Shown piece after piece: positions 52,013-60,616 of a stretch of 64,000 bases of DNA (positions are counted from its first letter, which is position 1; each line of letters starts with the position of its first letter). The stretch lies in NCBI GenBank assembly GCA_965238305.1, contig CBDEHK010000001.1:1116001-1180000 (forward strand). Reading direction: 5' to 3'. The position numbers were made by a program, and so were the translations under genes. The DNA is from CBDCGJ01 sp965238305 (GTDB lineage: Bacteria; Pseudomonadota; Alphaproteobacteria; GCA-2731375). Under the pieces are notes generated by a model. The model did no database searches. It worked only from the letters and a program-made list of their open reading frames with translations, and was not told where the DNA came from.

Positions 52013-52954
52013 TTAGCTGACTAAGGGGGCGACTTCTTTCATGAATTGATCCATGTTTTCGATCGTCTTTGCCAGCAGGGGACTGCGAAAGTCGAAGATA
52101 ACTTCGTCGACGCCCATGGCCTGATAGGTGCGGATATCTTCGGCGATTTGTGCCGCTTCACCAGTGAAGAACAAGCGATCATGGCCCATCGGGACGCGGC
52201 CTGGATCATAAGAGGGGGCTTTGAAAGATATCGTTAGTGCCGCGAAGTCGCGGCTTTCGCCGTCGCACATCATCTTCAGCTGATCGAGATGGCCTTGAAA
52301 TTCCGCCGGCGCCAGCGGTGACGCCGAGGTCGCACCGACCGGATGCCAGCCATCGCCGTATTTCGCCACTCGCCTGAGCGCGGCGCGGCTATGACCACCG
52401 ATCCAAATTGGCGGATGGGGATTTTGCACCGGCTGCGGTATGCAGCGCAATTCCTTGAAAGAGTAAAACTCACCGTCATGAGAGACCGGATCCTGGGTCC
52501 AGCACTTCTTGAAGATCTCTAGGTATTCGTTGCTGACGGCACCGCGCTTATCAAAGTCGGCAGCGTCCAGGGCCGCGAATTCTTCCCGCATCCAACCGAC
52601 GCCAACACCAACGGTAAGCCGGCCCTTTGAAAGCACATCGATGGTGGCGAGTATTTTTGCTGATGCCAGCGGATTACGATGGGGCAGGATCATCACTGAA
52701 TTCACCAGCCGGGACGTTTGCGTAATACCGGCAACAAAGGACATCAGGGTCAATTGTTCGAGCGCGTCTCCAACCCCTGGGAAGCCACCATCGACGGTAT
52801 ATGGGTAGGGCGAAGAAAATTCGACCGGGAAGACAATGTGATCGCCGAAGACGATCGTTGCATAACCAAAATCTTCGCCAGCCCGCGCGATTTCAGTGAT
52901 GTCATCTGGATTACCGAGTGGCCCCCGCGTCGGTAGATAAAATCCATACCGCAT
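52013..52954 (-). CDS. LLM-class F420-type oxidoreductase
   Basis: A 313-residue luciferase-like TIM-barrel enzyme. Motifs are YATIVFGDHIVFPVEF, LVNSVMILPHRNPLASAKIL, TIDVLSKGRLTVGVGVGWMR and PPIWIGGHSRAALRRVAKYG, the set of TIGR03619-type F420-dependent oxidoreductases. Use of FMN instead of F420 is possible, since F420 synthesis genes are not in the window. GGGAGG precedes ATG 52954. It lies downstream of metY but is separated from it by a strong terminator hairpin. Confidence 0.88.
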   Translation of the reverse strand: MRYGFYLPTRGPLGNPDDITEIARAGEDFGYATIVFGDHIVFPVEFSSPYPYTVDGGFPGVGDALEQLTLMSFVAGITQTSRLVNSVMILPHRNPLASAKILATIDVLSKGRLTVGVGVGWMREEFAALDAADFDKRGAVSNEYLEIFKKCWTQDPVSHDGEFYSFKELRCIPQPVQNPHPPIWIGGHSRAALRRVAKYGDGWHPVGATSASPLAPAEFQGHLDQLKMMCDGESRDFAALTISFKAPSYDPGRVPMGHDRLFFTGEAAQIAEDIRTYQAMGVDEVIFDFRSPLLAKTIENMDQFMKEVAPLVS

Positions 52955-52989
52955 TGCACCGCCTCCCGATCAATGTTCGAGAAATTATC

Positions 52990-53031
52990 AAAATGTCCGG
53001 GGTGCCGCGCCTGCGACCCCCCGGACATTTT
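52990..53031 (-). terminator. Rho-independent-type terminator after metY
   Basis: A 13-bp perfect stem (52990-53002 with 53019-53031, arms built on AAAATGTCCGGGG) encloses a 16-base loop. On the minus strand the descending arm ends in TTTTG. It lies 16 bp beyond the metY stop and may work in both directions because the arms begin and end with A/T runs. Confidence 0.75.
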
Positions 53032-53046
53032 TACTTGCACTTACGG

Positions 53047-54342
53047 CTAACTCGCTGCGGCCAGGGCTTGATCGAGATCGGCAAGGATATCGTCGATATG
53101 TTCGATGCCGACCGAAAGGCGGACATAACCATCGGTGACGCCGGTGGCAATTTGCTCTTCCGGGCTCAATTGCGAATGCGTCGTGGTTGCCGGATGAATG
53201 GCCAGACTACGGGCATCGCCGATATTGGCGACATGGTAGAATAGATTAAGGGCGTCAATGAATTTCCGCCCGGCGTCTTTGCCGCCTTTCAATTCAAAGC
53301 CGACCAGGCCGCCATAACCACCCGACAGATAAGCATCCGCCCGACGGCGCGATTCACCATCTTGATTACCTGGATAAATGACCTCTGTGACCGCGTCCTG
53401 TTTGGCCAGATATTCGGCCACCGCCGCGCCATTGCGGCAATGTTCGCGAATACGTAGGGGTAGGGTTTCCAGCCCCTGAATGGTCTGGAAAGAATTAAAT
53501 GGCGAGGCCGCCGCCCCCATATCGCGCAACATCGTCACGCGCATTTTCAGGATGTAGGCGATCGGGCCCAAAGGCTTCACCGCTTCGGTCCACACCGCGC
53601 CATGATAACTTGGGTCTGGCGTGTTCAGCAGTGGTTGGCGTTCCGCATGCGCTTCCCAGTCGAAGTTACCGCCATCGACAACCAAACCGCCAATGGAAGT
53701 GCCATGACCGCCAATATATTTCGTCGTCGAATAGACGATCACCGCCGCCCCATGATCGAAAGGCCGGCAAATAATCGGCGACGCCGTATTATCCATGATT
53801 AGCGGGATACCAAATTCACGGCCAATATCAGCAACTTCCTTGATCGGAAAGACCAATAATTTTGGGTTCGGCAGGGTTTCCGCATAATAGGCCCTCGTTT
53901 TGTCGTCCGTCGCCGCACGGAACGCTTCCGGGTCAGCTGGATCGACGAAACGGGTCTCAATGCCCATCTGCTTCAAGGTATTGTTGAAAAGGTTCCAGGT
54001 GCCACCATAAAGATCGGTCGAGCTGACGATATTATCACCGGCTTGGGCGATATTTTGAATCGCAAAGGCAGAGGCCGCTTGACCGGAGCCCACCGCGAGC
54101 GCGGCAACGCCGCCATCCAGCGCCGCGATGCGTTGTTCCAGCACATCGGAGGTCGGGTTCATAATCCGGGTGTAAATATTGCCCAGCTCCTGCAAGCCAA
54201 AAAGCCGGCTGGCATGATCCGCATCTTGGAATTGATAGGAAGTGGTCTGGTAAATCGGTACCGCGACAGCACCAGTGGCCGGATCGGCACGATAACCAGC
54301 GTGTAATACTATTGTTTCAGGATTTTTTATTTCCGCCGTCAT
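53047..54342 (-). CDS. metY: O-acetylhomoserine aminocarboxypropyltransferase (sulfhydrylase)
   Basis: A 431-residue PLP enzyme that makes homocysteine from O-acetylhomoserine and sulfide. The PLP Lys is in VYSTTKYIGGHGTSIGG. Other marks are VPIYQTTSYQFQDADHASRL, YTRIMNPTSDVLEQRIAALD and the C-terminal HPATTTHSQLSPEEQ. The length of about 430 residues fits MetY rather than the 390-residue MetB/MetC group. GGGGAA precedes ATG 54342. A hairpin-rich leader lies upstream and a terminator downstream. Confidence 0.95.
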   Translation of the reverse strand: MTAEIKNPETIVLHAGYRADPATGAVAVPIYQTTSYQFQDADHASRLFGLQELGNIYTRIMNPTSDVLEQRIAALDGGVAALAVGSGQAASAFAIQNIAQAGDNIVSSTDLYGGTWNLFNNTLKQMGIETRFVDPADPEAFRAATDDKTRAYYAETLPNPKLLVFPIKEVADIGREFGIPLIMDNTASPIICRPFDHGAAVIVYSTTKYIGGHGTSIGGLVVDGGNFDWEAHAERQPLLNTPDPSYHGAVWTEAVKPLGPIAYILKMRVTMLRDMGAAASPFNSFQTIQGLETLPLRIREHCRNGAAVAEYLAKQDAVTEVIYPGNQDGESRRRADAYLSGGYGGLVGFELKGGKDAGRKFIDALNLFYHVANIGDARSLAIHPATTTHSQLSPEEQIATGVTDGYVRLSVGIEHIDDILADLDQALAAAS

Positions 54343-54368
54343 TTTTAATTCCCCTTGTTTCCGCCCAG

Positions 54369-54470
54369 CCAAAATTTTAAGAATTTTCGGTCTGAGTCGT
54401 TTGTTTTAATTGGCACGTCCGCGGCTTTACCGGACGCGTCATTGCACTATTTTGTGCAGCTCTGCGAGAG
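54369..54470 (-). promoter_or_regulatory. Hairpin-rich leader of metY
   Basis: On the minus strand the 240-bp upstream region of metY holds four hairpins in a row: CTCT/AGAG (54460-54470), TGCAC/GTGCA (54443-54458), CGTCCG/CGGACG (54416-54436) and an AT-rich CCGAAAATT/AATTTTGG (54369-54390). The string lies between a weak promoter and the gene, so it would be transcribed. It does not match the SAM-II consensus I know. Confidence 0.45.
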
Positions 54471-54501
54471 TTCCAGTATTCTGAATATCCCACGCCCTCT
54501 T

Positions 54502-54529
54502 AAAATAAGGAGATGACCTGCTAATTCAA
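54502..54529 (-). promoter_or_regulatory. Possible promoter of metY
   Basis: On the minus strand TTGAAT (54524-54529) and TATTTT (54502-54507) are spaced by 16 bp. The match is moderate. Start of transcription near 54495 would give a leader of about 150 bases. Confidence 0.35.
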
Positions 54530-54583
54530 AGGTTTTTCTTTTTTTATGCTATTGTTGCGATCAATAGCGAGATCTTGAGAGAC

Positions 54584-55537
54584 TTAATCGTTCTCGTCTT
54601 TGACATCCGTATGGCGACCAAAATCGGTCAAATCGCTTTCCTGGCCCGCATCGATAATGCGTTGGCGGATGCCGCGGGCATTGGAGAATTTATCCATCAG
54701 CATGTCGCCGTCGCCCCAACGAATGGCCCGCTGCAAAGCGATCAGGTCCTCGGTAAATCGGCCCAAGACTTCCAGCATTGCATCCTGATTGTTCAGATAG
54801 ACGTCGCGCCAAAATTGCGGCGGGGAGGAGGCAATGCGGGTAAAATCACGGAAGCCGCCGGCGGAAAACTTGATCACTTCGCTTTTTGTGACATTGCCGA
54901 TATCGTCGGCTGTACCGACAATATTGTAGGCGACCAATTGTGGTAGATGCGACGTTACCGCCAACACAATATCGTGGTGGCCCGCCTCCATAAATTGAAT
55001 ACTGCTGCCCAGTTGCTGCCAGAACCAGCAGAGCCGCGAAATCGCCTGGGGATCGGCATCGTCGCCCGGTGTCAGGATACACCAACGATCTTCAAAAAGT
55101 TCCGCAAAGCCCGATTCAGGTCCGGCTTTTTCGGTTCCCGCCACTGGATGACCGGGGATCAAATGGACGCCGGCCGGCAAAAGCGGTGTGAGATCGCGAA
55201 AGACGCAAGATTTAACGGACCCGACATCCGTTAATATCGTGCCCGGCGCAAGGCCCGGCGCGATCGCTTCCATCATCGCCCCATACGCATTCAAATGGAC
55301 GCACAGGATGACGAGGTCCGCATTTTTGGCCGCGTCAGCTGGGTTGTCATGGACGCTGTCGACGATACCAAGCGCTTCTGTCTCCGCTCTCGTTTCTTCG
55401 CTGCGGGAATAAGCGGTGATTTCAAGCGCCACACCGTGCTGTCGCGCCGCCCGAGCGATAGACGAACCGATTAGGCCAATTCCAATAAGCGCCAATTTTT
55501 TGAATGGCGCGTGATCCGAGGTTGCTGGGTCGGACAT
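54584..55537 (-). CDS. Prephenate/arogenate dehydrogenase family protein
   Basis: A 317-residue NAD(P)-dependent enzyme of tyrosine synthesis. The dinucleotide site is LALIGIGLIGSSIARAARQH. The catalytic and substrate region is IPGHPVAGTEKAGPESGFAE, with the conserved His, followed by AVTSHLPQLVAYNIV. It is the third gene of chorismate mutase-hisC-dehydrogenase, a known alphaproteobacterial order, 8 bp after hisC. Whether it prefers prephenate or arogenate cannot be read from sequence. Confidence 0.93.
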   Translation of the reverse strand: MSDPATSDHAPFKKLALIGIGLIGSSIARAARQHGVALEITAYSRSEETRAETEALGIVDSVHDNPADAAKNADLVILCVHLNAYGAMMEAIAPGLAPGTILTDVGSVKSCVFRDLTPLLPAGVHLIPGHPVAGTEKAGPESGFAELFEDRWCILTPGDDADPQAISRLCWFWQQLGSSIQFMEAGHHDIVLAVTSHLPQLVAYNIVGTADDIGNVTKSEVIKFSAGGFRDFTRIASSPPQFWRDVYLNNQDAMLEVLGRFTEDLIALQRAIRWGDGDMLMDKFSNARGIRQRIIDAGQESDLTDFGRHTDVKDEND

Positions 55538-55545
55538 ATTCGTTC

Positions 55546-56634
55546 CTAACTGGCCAAAAAATCTTCGATTGCTTGCACGACCCGAAGATTTTCTTCTTCC
55601 AGACCGATGGTGAAACGAACGTGATCCGGCATGTTATAAGCGCCGATGCCACGGGCCAATACACCGCGTCGCTTGAGATAATCCAAGGCCGCCGCCCCAC
55701 CGCCTTTTGCCGTCGGAAATTCTGTTGTCACAAAGTTGCCGACGGATTTGGTCGAAGACAGGCCCAGACGTTCAAATTCTTCGGTCAACCAAAGCAACCA
55801 TCGGTCATTGTGGTCGCGCGCCTTGTCGGTATGCGCCACATCTTCCATCGCCGCCAGACCCGTCGCTTGGGCCGTCGCATTGACGTTGAACGGCCCCCGG
55901 ATCCGATGTAATACGCCAGCGATTTCAGCCGGACAATAAGCCCAGCCCAAGCGTAATCCGGCCAGACCGTAAATTTTAGAGAAAGTGCGCGTCATCACCA
56001 CGTTTTGACTGTTTTCCACCAGCTCGATACCGGGTGAATAGTCGTTCCGCATGACGAATTCCGCATAGGCGCAATCCAACACCAGGACAATATCCGAACG
56101 CAGGCCTGCATGCAGTCGCTGAATTTCCGTCGACTGCAGATAGGTGCCGGTGGGATTATTCGGATTGGCGACAAAGATAAGTTTGGTATTTTCCGTCACG
56201 GCTGCCAACAATGCATCAACCGAACAGGTGTAATCAACTTCATCTGCAGTCACCGGGGTCGCGCCGACCGCCAAAGCGCCAAGCGGATACATCAAAAATC
56301 CGTGTTTGCTATAGAGCACTTCATCGCCGATGCCGGCATAAGCAGCGATCAATTGGCTGATCAATTCATCTGAACCGTTGCCGCAGACAATATTATCGGC
56401 GTTCAAATCGTGGAATTCAGCCAAACCGTGACGCAGTTGGTCTGCGGCCCCATTGGGATAACGATGCAATTCATTTGCCATCGATTGATAGGCAGCAATC
56501 GCTTTTGGGCTGGGCCCGATCGCCGATTCATTGGAGGATATCTTGACAATATCCGCCAAACCTTCAGCGTCGGATTCTCCCGGAACATAGGGCTGGATAT
56601 TCATGATACCCGGCTGAGCGATGGGCGCGGTCAT
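55546..56634 (-). CDS. hisC: Histidinol-phosphate aminotransferase
   Basis: A 362-residue class I/II PLP aminotransferase. The PLP Lys is in TRTFSKIYGLAGLRLGWAYC, with NPNNPTGTYL and the Asp-Tyr contact in VLDCAYAEFV. It begins with GIMNIQPYVPGES, a common HisC start. In alphaproteobacteria this enzyme often also transaminates aromatic keto acids, which explains its place between chorismate mutase and prephenate dehydrogenase genes. Confidence 0.94.
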   Translation of the reverse strand: MTAPIAQPGIMNIQPYVPGESDAEGLADIVKISSNESAIGPSPKAIAAYQSMANELHRYPNGAADQLRHGLAEFHDLNADNIVCGNGSDELISQLIAAYAGIGDEVLYSKHGFLMYPLGALAVGATPVTADEVDYTCSVDALLAAVTENTKLIFVANPNNPTGTYLQSTEIQRLHAGLRSDIVLVLDCAYAEFVMRNDYSPGIELVENSQNVVMTRTFSKIYGLAGLRLGWAYCPAEIAGVLHRIRGPFNVNATAQATGLAAMEDVAHTDKARDHNDRWLLWLTEEFERLGLSSTKSVGNFVTTEFPTAKGGGAAALDYLKRRGVLARGIGAYNMPDHVRFTIGLEEENLRVVQAIEDFLAS

Positions 56635-56711
56635 GGCAAACTCATCTTCTGGTTCTGCAAAACGTGAATGTCGGGTTGTTTATATAGCTTGCTTAGGGTT
56701 TTTCAAACATT

Positions 56712-57605
56712 CTAACTGAAGCTTTCCGAACGACTTTTGGATCGCGGCAGGGGTCTGGGATAAGCGCCAAGAATTTCCAGGCGCCGAAAGCCGTCCCCTA
56801 ACTTTTCCGTCAATTCGACAAACAATGCGTCATTCGGTTTTCGAAAGCCGTCCAGTTCGATCATCAGACGGCGGCTGTCGCGGCCTTCATCCTCTTCGGC
56901 ACCAATAATTCGGGCATTTACTTTGTGAGTATTAAAAATATCCAAAAGACGTCCGCGACTCCCGGCATGATCGCTTTCGACCAAAATGACGGTAATATCG
57001 TCACCGGTATCTTCCGGTTCAACGGCGGCGATCGCAAAAGCCTGTAGGTCTTCGAATTGACCTTGTCCGGAAGAATAGAACGGCAATCGCCAGATTATTT
57101 TCGGACTGGCGCGGCGGCTTGAGGTGGCCAAGTTAACCCACCAAGGATTTTCCTCGCCTTCCATCGGCAGCGGCATAATGCCGACCATGCCGCGTTTATC
57201 CAACACCCGTCCCAATACAACTGAAGGCGAGCGATGCAATGTCATGGCCGTGGCAGAACCGAATTGATTGCGCGCAAGATCCCAATAGCCAACCGACTTA
57301 TCCGGTGCGCAGACGGAAATTTCCAAATTGCTTTGCATACGCGTGGCGGTGTTGACCAATTCCCGCCAAATCCGCCCGGTCATCGAAAGCGGCGTCAGGG
57401 AATCGTTTTGTTCGGACAAACGGCGCAATATCGCCGCCTCGCGCCCCGGACGCATGGCACTGGTGTCGTTTTGACCCGCCGCCGCTTTCGCCCGCGCCAC
57501 GTCGCCGATCAAACTCAAACGATGGCGAAAATTTTCAAACAATTCCTGATCGATCGCATCGATTTTACGCCTGATGTCATCGAGAGTCGGTGATTTAGCT
57601 TCCAT
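56712..57605 (-). CDS. Chorismate mutase with degenerate prephenate-dehydratase and ACT regions
   Basis: A 297-residue protein. The AroQ-type chorismate mutase domain (about 8-90) shows IRRKIDAIDQELFENFRHRL and GDVARAKAA, with the Arg and Lys residues that bind chorismate. The middle (about 95-195) resembles a prephenate dehydratase in layout but lacks the Thr-Arg-Phe motif, and the tail is ACT-like, ending RRLEILGAYPRPL. The real dehydratase is encoded at 30.8 kb. So this is a mutase with a possible sensory remnant. It heads the hisC-dehydrogenase operon. Confidence 0.9.
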   Translation of the reverse strand: MEAKSPTLDDIRRKIDAIDQELFENFRHRLSLIGDVARAKAAAGQNDTSAMRPGREAAILRRLSEQNDSLTPLSMTGRIWRELVNTATRMQSNLEISVCAPDKSVGYWDLARNQFGSATAMTLHRSPSVVLGRVLDKRGMVGIMPLPMEGEENPWWVNLATSSRRASPKIIWRLPFYSSGQGQFEDLQAFAIAAVEPEDTGDDITVILVESDHAGSRGRLLDIFNTHKVNARIIGAEEDEGRDSRRLMIELDGFRKPNDALFVELTEKLGDGFRRLEILGAYPRPLPRSKSRSESFS

Positions 57606-57739
57606 TATCTGCCACTCTGTTCACGCCGTTTCCTTGCCTTGTTCATAATCTACCCCCCAGCGAAAGGCAAAGAAAAGAAATCGTGACTATTTTGTCCGGA
57701 TGCCGCTTTCAATGTTGTAATAAGTATTTCTTCGGCCAA

Positions 57740-58498
57740 CTAGTGATGCCGTACGATCGGCTTATTGACGCTCGCGACAGCCGGTGCGGCGCGAAGTTGG
57801 GATTTTACCGGAATAGCAGTGCCGGCATAAATTTGCTTGTCCGCTTCGACCAATAAGACACCCGGCAACCCCATGCCCCATCGGGCGCCGATTTTCTCTA
57901 CCGGTCCAGCCGCGCGCAACAACAGCCGCGAACGCCAGGGCGGCAGGTACAGGGCACCTAGATGGCGCAAAGGTTGATACATGTTGTCGCGTAACAAACG
58001 ATTGAGCTGACTTTGGCTATAGGGATGACCATGACCGAAAGGCGTTCGTTCCATCAAGGCCCAAGGGCTGGCTCGATTGGGCGCGATCACCAGTAGACGG
58101 CCGCCAGACCGCAGAATCCGCCATATTTCCCGTAACAAGGCCCTACTGCGCCCAGCATGTTCCAAACTATGCGTTAGCAAAATTCGGTCAAAACTATTGT
58201 CATCGAAAGGCAGTTCATAATCGGGCGCCAGCGCCACCAGGCCGCCATTGTCGGTGCGAACGTGACCGGGATGATCGGGCCAGTGCATCACCCCTTGGGT
58301 CGCTGGCATCAGGGCGACAACCCGTTCCGCCTCACTTCTAAAGGGGCTGAGATAGGGAACAGCGTAACCGAGGCCTAGGACTTCCTGACCCGTCACGTCC
58401 GGCCAAAGCATACGAATTTGCTGCCGCACCCGTGCCCGTGTCATCTGGCCCAGGCGGCTACCGTAAAATTCCCAAAGTTCACTGACATCCGGCCGCAT
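57740..58498 (-). CDS. Class I SAM-dependent methyltransferase
   Basis: A 252-residue methyltransferase-fold protein. The SAM site is divergent, EVLGLGYAVPYLSPF, with an ELPFDDNSFDRILLTHSLEH block (motif II region) and LREIWRILRSGGRLLVIAPN (post-I helix). The family is widespread in alphaproteobacteria, often near the glyoxalase II gene, without a known substrate. The 134 bp up to the chorismate mutase start hold nothing I recognise. Confidence 0.88.
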   Translation of the reverse strand: MRPDVSELWEFYGSRLGQMTRARVRQQIRMLWPDVTGQEVLGLGYAVPYLSPFRSEAERVVALMPATQGVMHWPDHPGHVRTDNGGLVALAPDYELPFDDNSFDRILLTHSLEHAGRSRALLREIWRILRSGGRLLVIAPNRASPWALMERTPFGHGHPYSQSQLNRLLRDNMYQPLRHLGALYLPPWRSRLLLRAAGPVEKIGARWGMGLPGVLLVEADKQIYAGTAIPVKSQLRAAPAVASVNKPIVRHH

Positions 58499-58515
58499 AA
58501 CAAAAGTTTAGCAGA

Positions 58516-58698
58516 CTAATGTTCAGTGCCTAGCGCATTTTCGAAATGATCGACGGCGGTTCTAAATTTATCCCGGCAGCCGGTGTTGCAAAATCCAACC
58601 ACGCGCCCGTTGTAACGGGTTAAGGAATCGACAACGACGGGTTTGCCGGACCATGGGCAGGTTTCATTTACGCAATCTTCGATTTTCAATTCAGGCAT
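58516..58698 (-). CDS. Small four-plus-cysteine YHS-like protein
   Basis: A 60-residue protein with Cys pairs in EDCVNETCPWSGKPV and GFCNTGCRDKF, a pattern that suggests zinc binding as in YHS/TRASH-like modules. Homologues are often labelled glutathione S-transferase in databases, but it is far too short for a GST. I chose ATG 58698 with AAGGAAAAG upstream. The start overlaps no gene and lies 15 bp after the dehydrogenase stop, so it is probably co-transcribed with it. Confidence 0.8.
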   Translation of the reverse strand: MPELKIEDCVNETCPWSGKPVVVDSLTRYNGRVVGFCNTGCRDKFRTAVDHFENALGTEH

Positions 58699-58712
58699 CG
58701 TCTTTTCCTTAA

Positions 58713-59591
58713 TCAACGGGTTGGAACCGGATCGCCTTCGCCGCGATAATCGTAAAAACCACGGCCACTTTTTTTGCCAAGCCAGCCGGCTTCGACATAT
58801 TTCACCATGAGGGGACAGGGGCGGTATTTGCTATCCCCCAACCCTTCATAAAGTACTTGCATGATCGCCAGGCAGGTATCCAGACCGATGAAATCCGCCA
58901 GCTGCAATGGCCCCATCGGATGGTTGGCGCCGAGGCGCAGCGCCTTATCGATGCCCCCAACGTTTCCGACCCCTTCATAAAGCGTATAAACCGCTTCGTT
59001 GATCATCGGCATCAAAATGCGATTGACGATGAAAGCGGGAAAATCTTCCGCACTGACAGTTTGTTTGCCGGTTTTTTGCACCACCGCCTTGGCCGCCTGA
59101 TAGGTTTCTTCCGAGGTCGCGATACCGCGGATCATTTCCACCATATCCATCAACGGCACCGGGTTCATGAAATGCATGCCCAAAAACTTCTCCGGGCGAT
59201 CCGTGACCGAAGCCAAGCGGGTGATCGAGATCGACGAGGTGTTGGAAGCAACAATCGCCTCGGCGCTTAGATGTGGACATAAATTTTCCAGAATTTGGCG
59301 CTTGATCTCTTCATTCTCGGTTGCCGCTTCAATTACCAAGTCCGCTTTGCCCATAACCTTCAAATCATCGGCCGGAGATATCCGCGCCAGGGCATCGGCT
59401 TTTTCCGTCGGCTCGAGCTTACCGCGGGAGACTTGGCGATCAAGATTACCGTCGATGATCTTCAGTGCTTTGGTGATCTGACTGGCGTCCACATCATGCA
59501 GCAAGATATTATGCCCAGCGACGGCTAGCACATGGGCAATGCCGTTGCCCATCTGTCCGGCACCGATAATTCCGATGGTTTCAATCGTCAT
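58713..59591 (-). CDS. 3-hydroxybutyryl-CoA dehydrogenase
   Basis: A 292-residue NAD(P)-dependent enzyme of short-chain acyl-CoA metabolism (acetoacetyl-CoA to 3-hydroxybutyryl-CoA). The dinucleotide site is IGIIGAGQMGNGIAHVLAVA. The catalytic His is in LGMHFMNPVPLMDMVEMI and the C-terminal domain has DKALRLGANHPMGPLQLADF. It lies downstream of etfBA, separated by a terminator hairpin, an order typical of alphaproteobacteria. Confidence 0.96.
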   Translation of the reverse strand: MTIETIGIIGAGQMGNGIAHVLAVAGHNILLHDVDASQITKALKIIDGNLDRQVSRGKLEPTEKADALARISPADDLKVMGKADLVIEAATENEEIKRQILENLCPHLSAEAIVASNTSSISITRLASVTDRPEKFLGMHFMNPVPLMDMVEMIRGIATSEETYQAAKAVVQKTGKQTVSAEDFPAFIVNRILMPMINEAVYTLYEGVGNVGGIDKALRLGANHPMGPLQLADFIGLDTCLAIMQVLYEGLGDSKYRPCPLMVKYVEAGWLGKKSGRGFYDYRGEGDPVPTR

Positions 59592-59615
59592 CTTCTTGTT
59601 CCTTTACTCTAAACC

Positions 59616-59654
59616 AAAAAAGCCCCGGATGTTTACGACACCCAGGGCTTTTTT
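59616..59654 (-). terminator. Strong terminator after etfA
   Basis: AAAAAAGCCC (59616-59625) pairs with GGGCTTTTTT (59645-59654), and inner bases extend the stem across one mismatch. The A and T runs make it bidirectional. It lies 14 bp beyond the etfA stop and upstream of the dehydrogenase gene. Confidence 0.88.
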
Positions 59655-59668
59655 CGAACGGGTGTTTG

Positions 59669-60616
59669 TTATGCCGGTGGCAGTTTAGCTAGCTCTTCAT
59701 CCAGCTCCGGCAGGGCTTTGAAAAGATCCGCGACCAAGCCATAATCGGCGACCTGGAAAATCGGGGCTTCTTCATCCTTGTTAATGGCGACAATGACTTT
59801 ACTGTCTTTCATGCCGGCCAAGTGCTGGATGGCGCCGGAAATTCCAACCGCAATGTAGAGTTCCGGTGCGACCACTTTTCCGGTTTGCCCGACCTGATAA
59901 TCATTCGGGACAAAGCCGGCGTCAACAGCGGCGCGCGAAGCACCGACAGCGGCGCCAAGTTTATCGGCAACGGCCTCGATCAGCGGGAAATTTTCGCCCG
60001 ATTGCATGCCGCGACCACCGGAGATAACGATCCGGGCCGAGGTCAATTCCGGGCGTTCGGATTTCGATACGTCGTCTTTCACATGCGACGACAGACCTGG
60101 GTCACCCGCCGCACTCACGCTTTCAACCACTGCCGAGCCGCCTTCGGGTTCCGCTTTTGCGAAGCCAGTGGTGCGGACTGTGATGATTTTGACGCTATCA
60201 CCGGACTGCACGGTTGCCATGGCGTTACCGGCATAGATCGGACGTACGAAGGTATCGGCACTGACGACTTCGGTGATTTCCGAAATCTGGCTGACATCCA
60301 GCAAGGCGGCAGCCCGTGGCATGTAGTTTTTACCGTCGGTGCTAGCAGACGACAGGACGGCACTATAATTGCCGGCCAAGCTGACAACCAGGGCAGCCAT
60401 CGGCTCTGCCAACGCATTTGCATATTGCGCATCGTCGGCGCAAAGAACTTTTGCGACGCCGGCGATTTTTGCCGCCGCATCTGCGGCCGCGCCACAACCG
60501 CTACCGGCCACCAAGACATGAACGTCGCTATCGATGGCCGCCGCCGCCGTTACTACGTTCAGGGTTGATGGTTTCAATTCCGCATTATCGTGATCGGCAC
60601 ATACCAGGACGCTCAT
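59669..60616 (-). CDS. etfA: Electron transfer flavoprotein subunit alpha
   Basis: A 315-residue FAD-binding subunit. The C-terminal FAD domain is clear: LTSARIVISGGRGMQSGENF, VDAGFVPNDYQVGQTGKVVA, LYIAVGISGAIQHLAGMKDS and IVAINKDEEAPIFQVADYGL. It accepts electrons from acyl-CoA dehydrogenases and passes them to ETF-ubiquinone oxidoreductase. Its ATG shares one base with the etfB stop. Confidence 0.97.
   Translation of the reverse strand: MSVLVCADHDNAELKPSTLNVVTAAAAIDSDVHVLVAGSGCGAAADAAAKIAGVAKVLCADDAQYANALAEPMAALVVSLAGNYSAVLSSASTDGKNYMPRAAALLDVSQISEITEVVSADTFVRPIYAGNAMATVQSGDSVKIITVRTTGFAKAEPEGGSAVVESVSAAGDPGLSSHVKDDVSKSERPELTSARIVISGGRGMQSGENFPLIEAVADKLGAAVGASRAAVDAGFVPNDYQVGQTGKVVAPELYIAVGISGAIQHLAGMKDSKVIVAINKDEEAPIFQVADYGLVADLFKALPELDEELAKLPPA

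Noticed and set aside
54343..54583. SAM-II riboswitch upstream of metY
   Set aside because: The region has the right neighbour and several hairpins, but I could not find the SAM-II conserved core or its pseudoknot pairing, so I left it as an unassigned leader.
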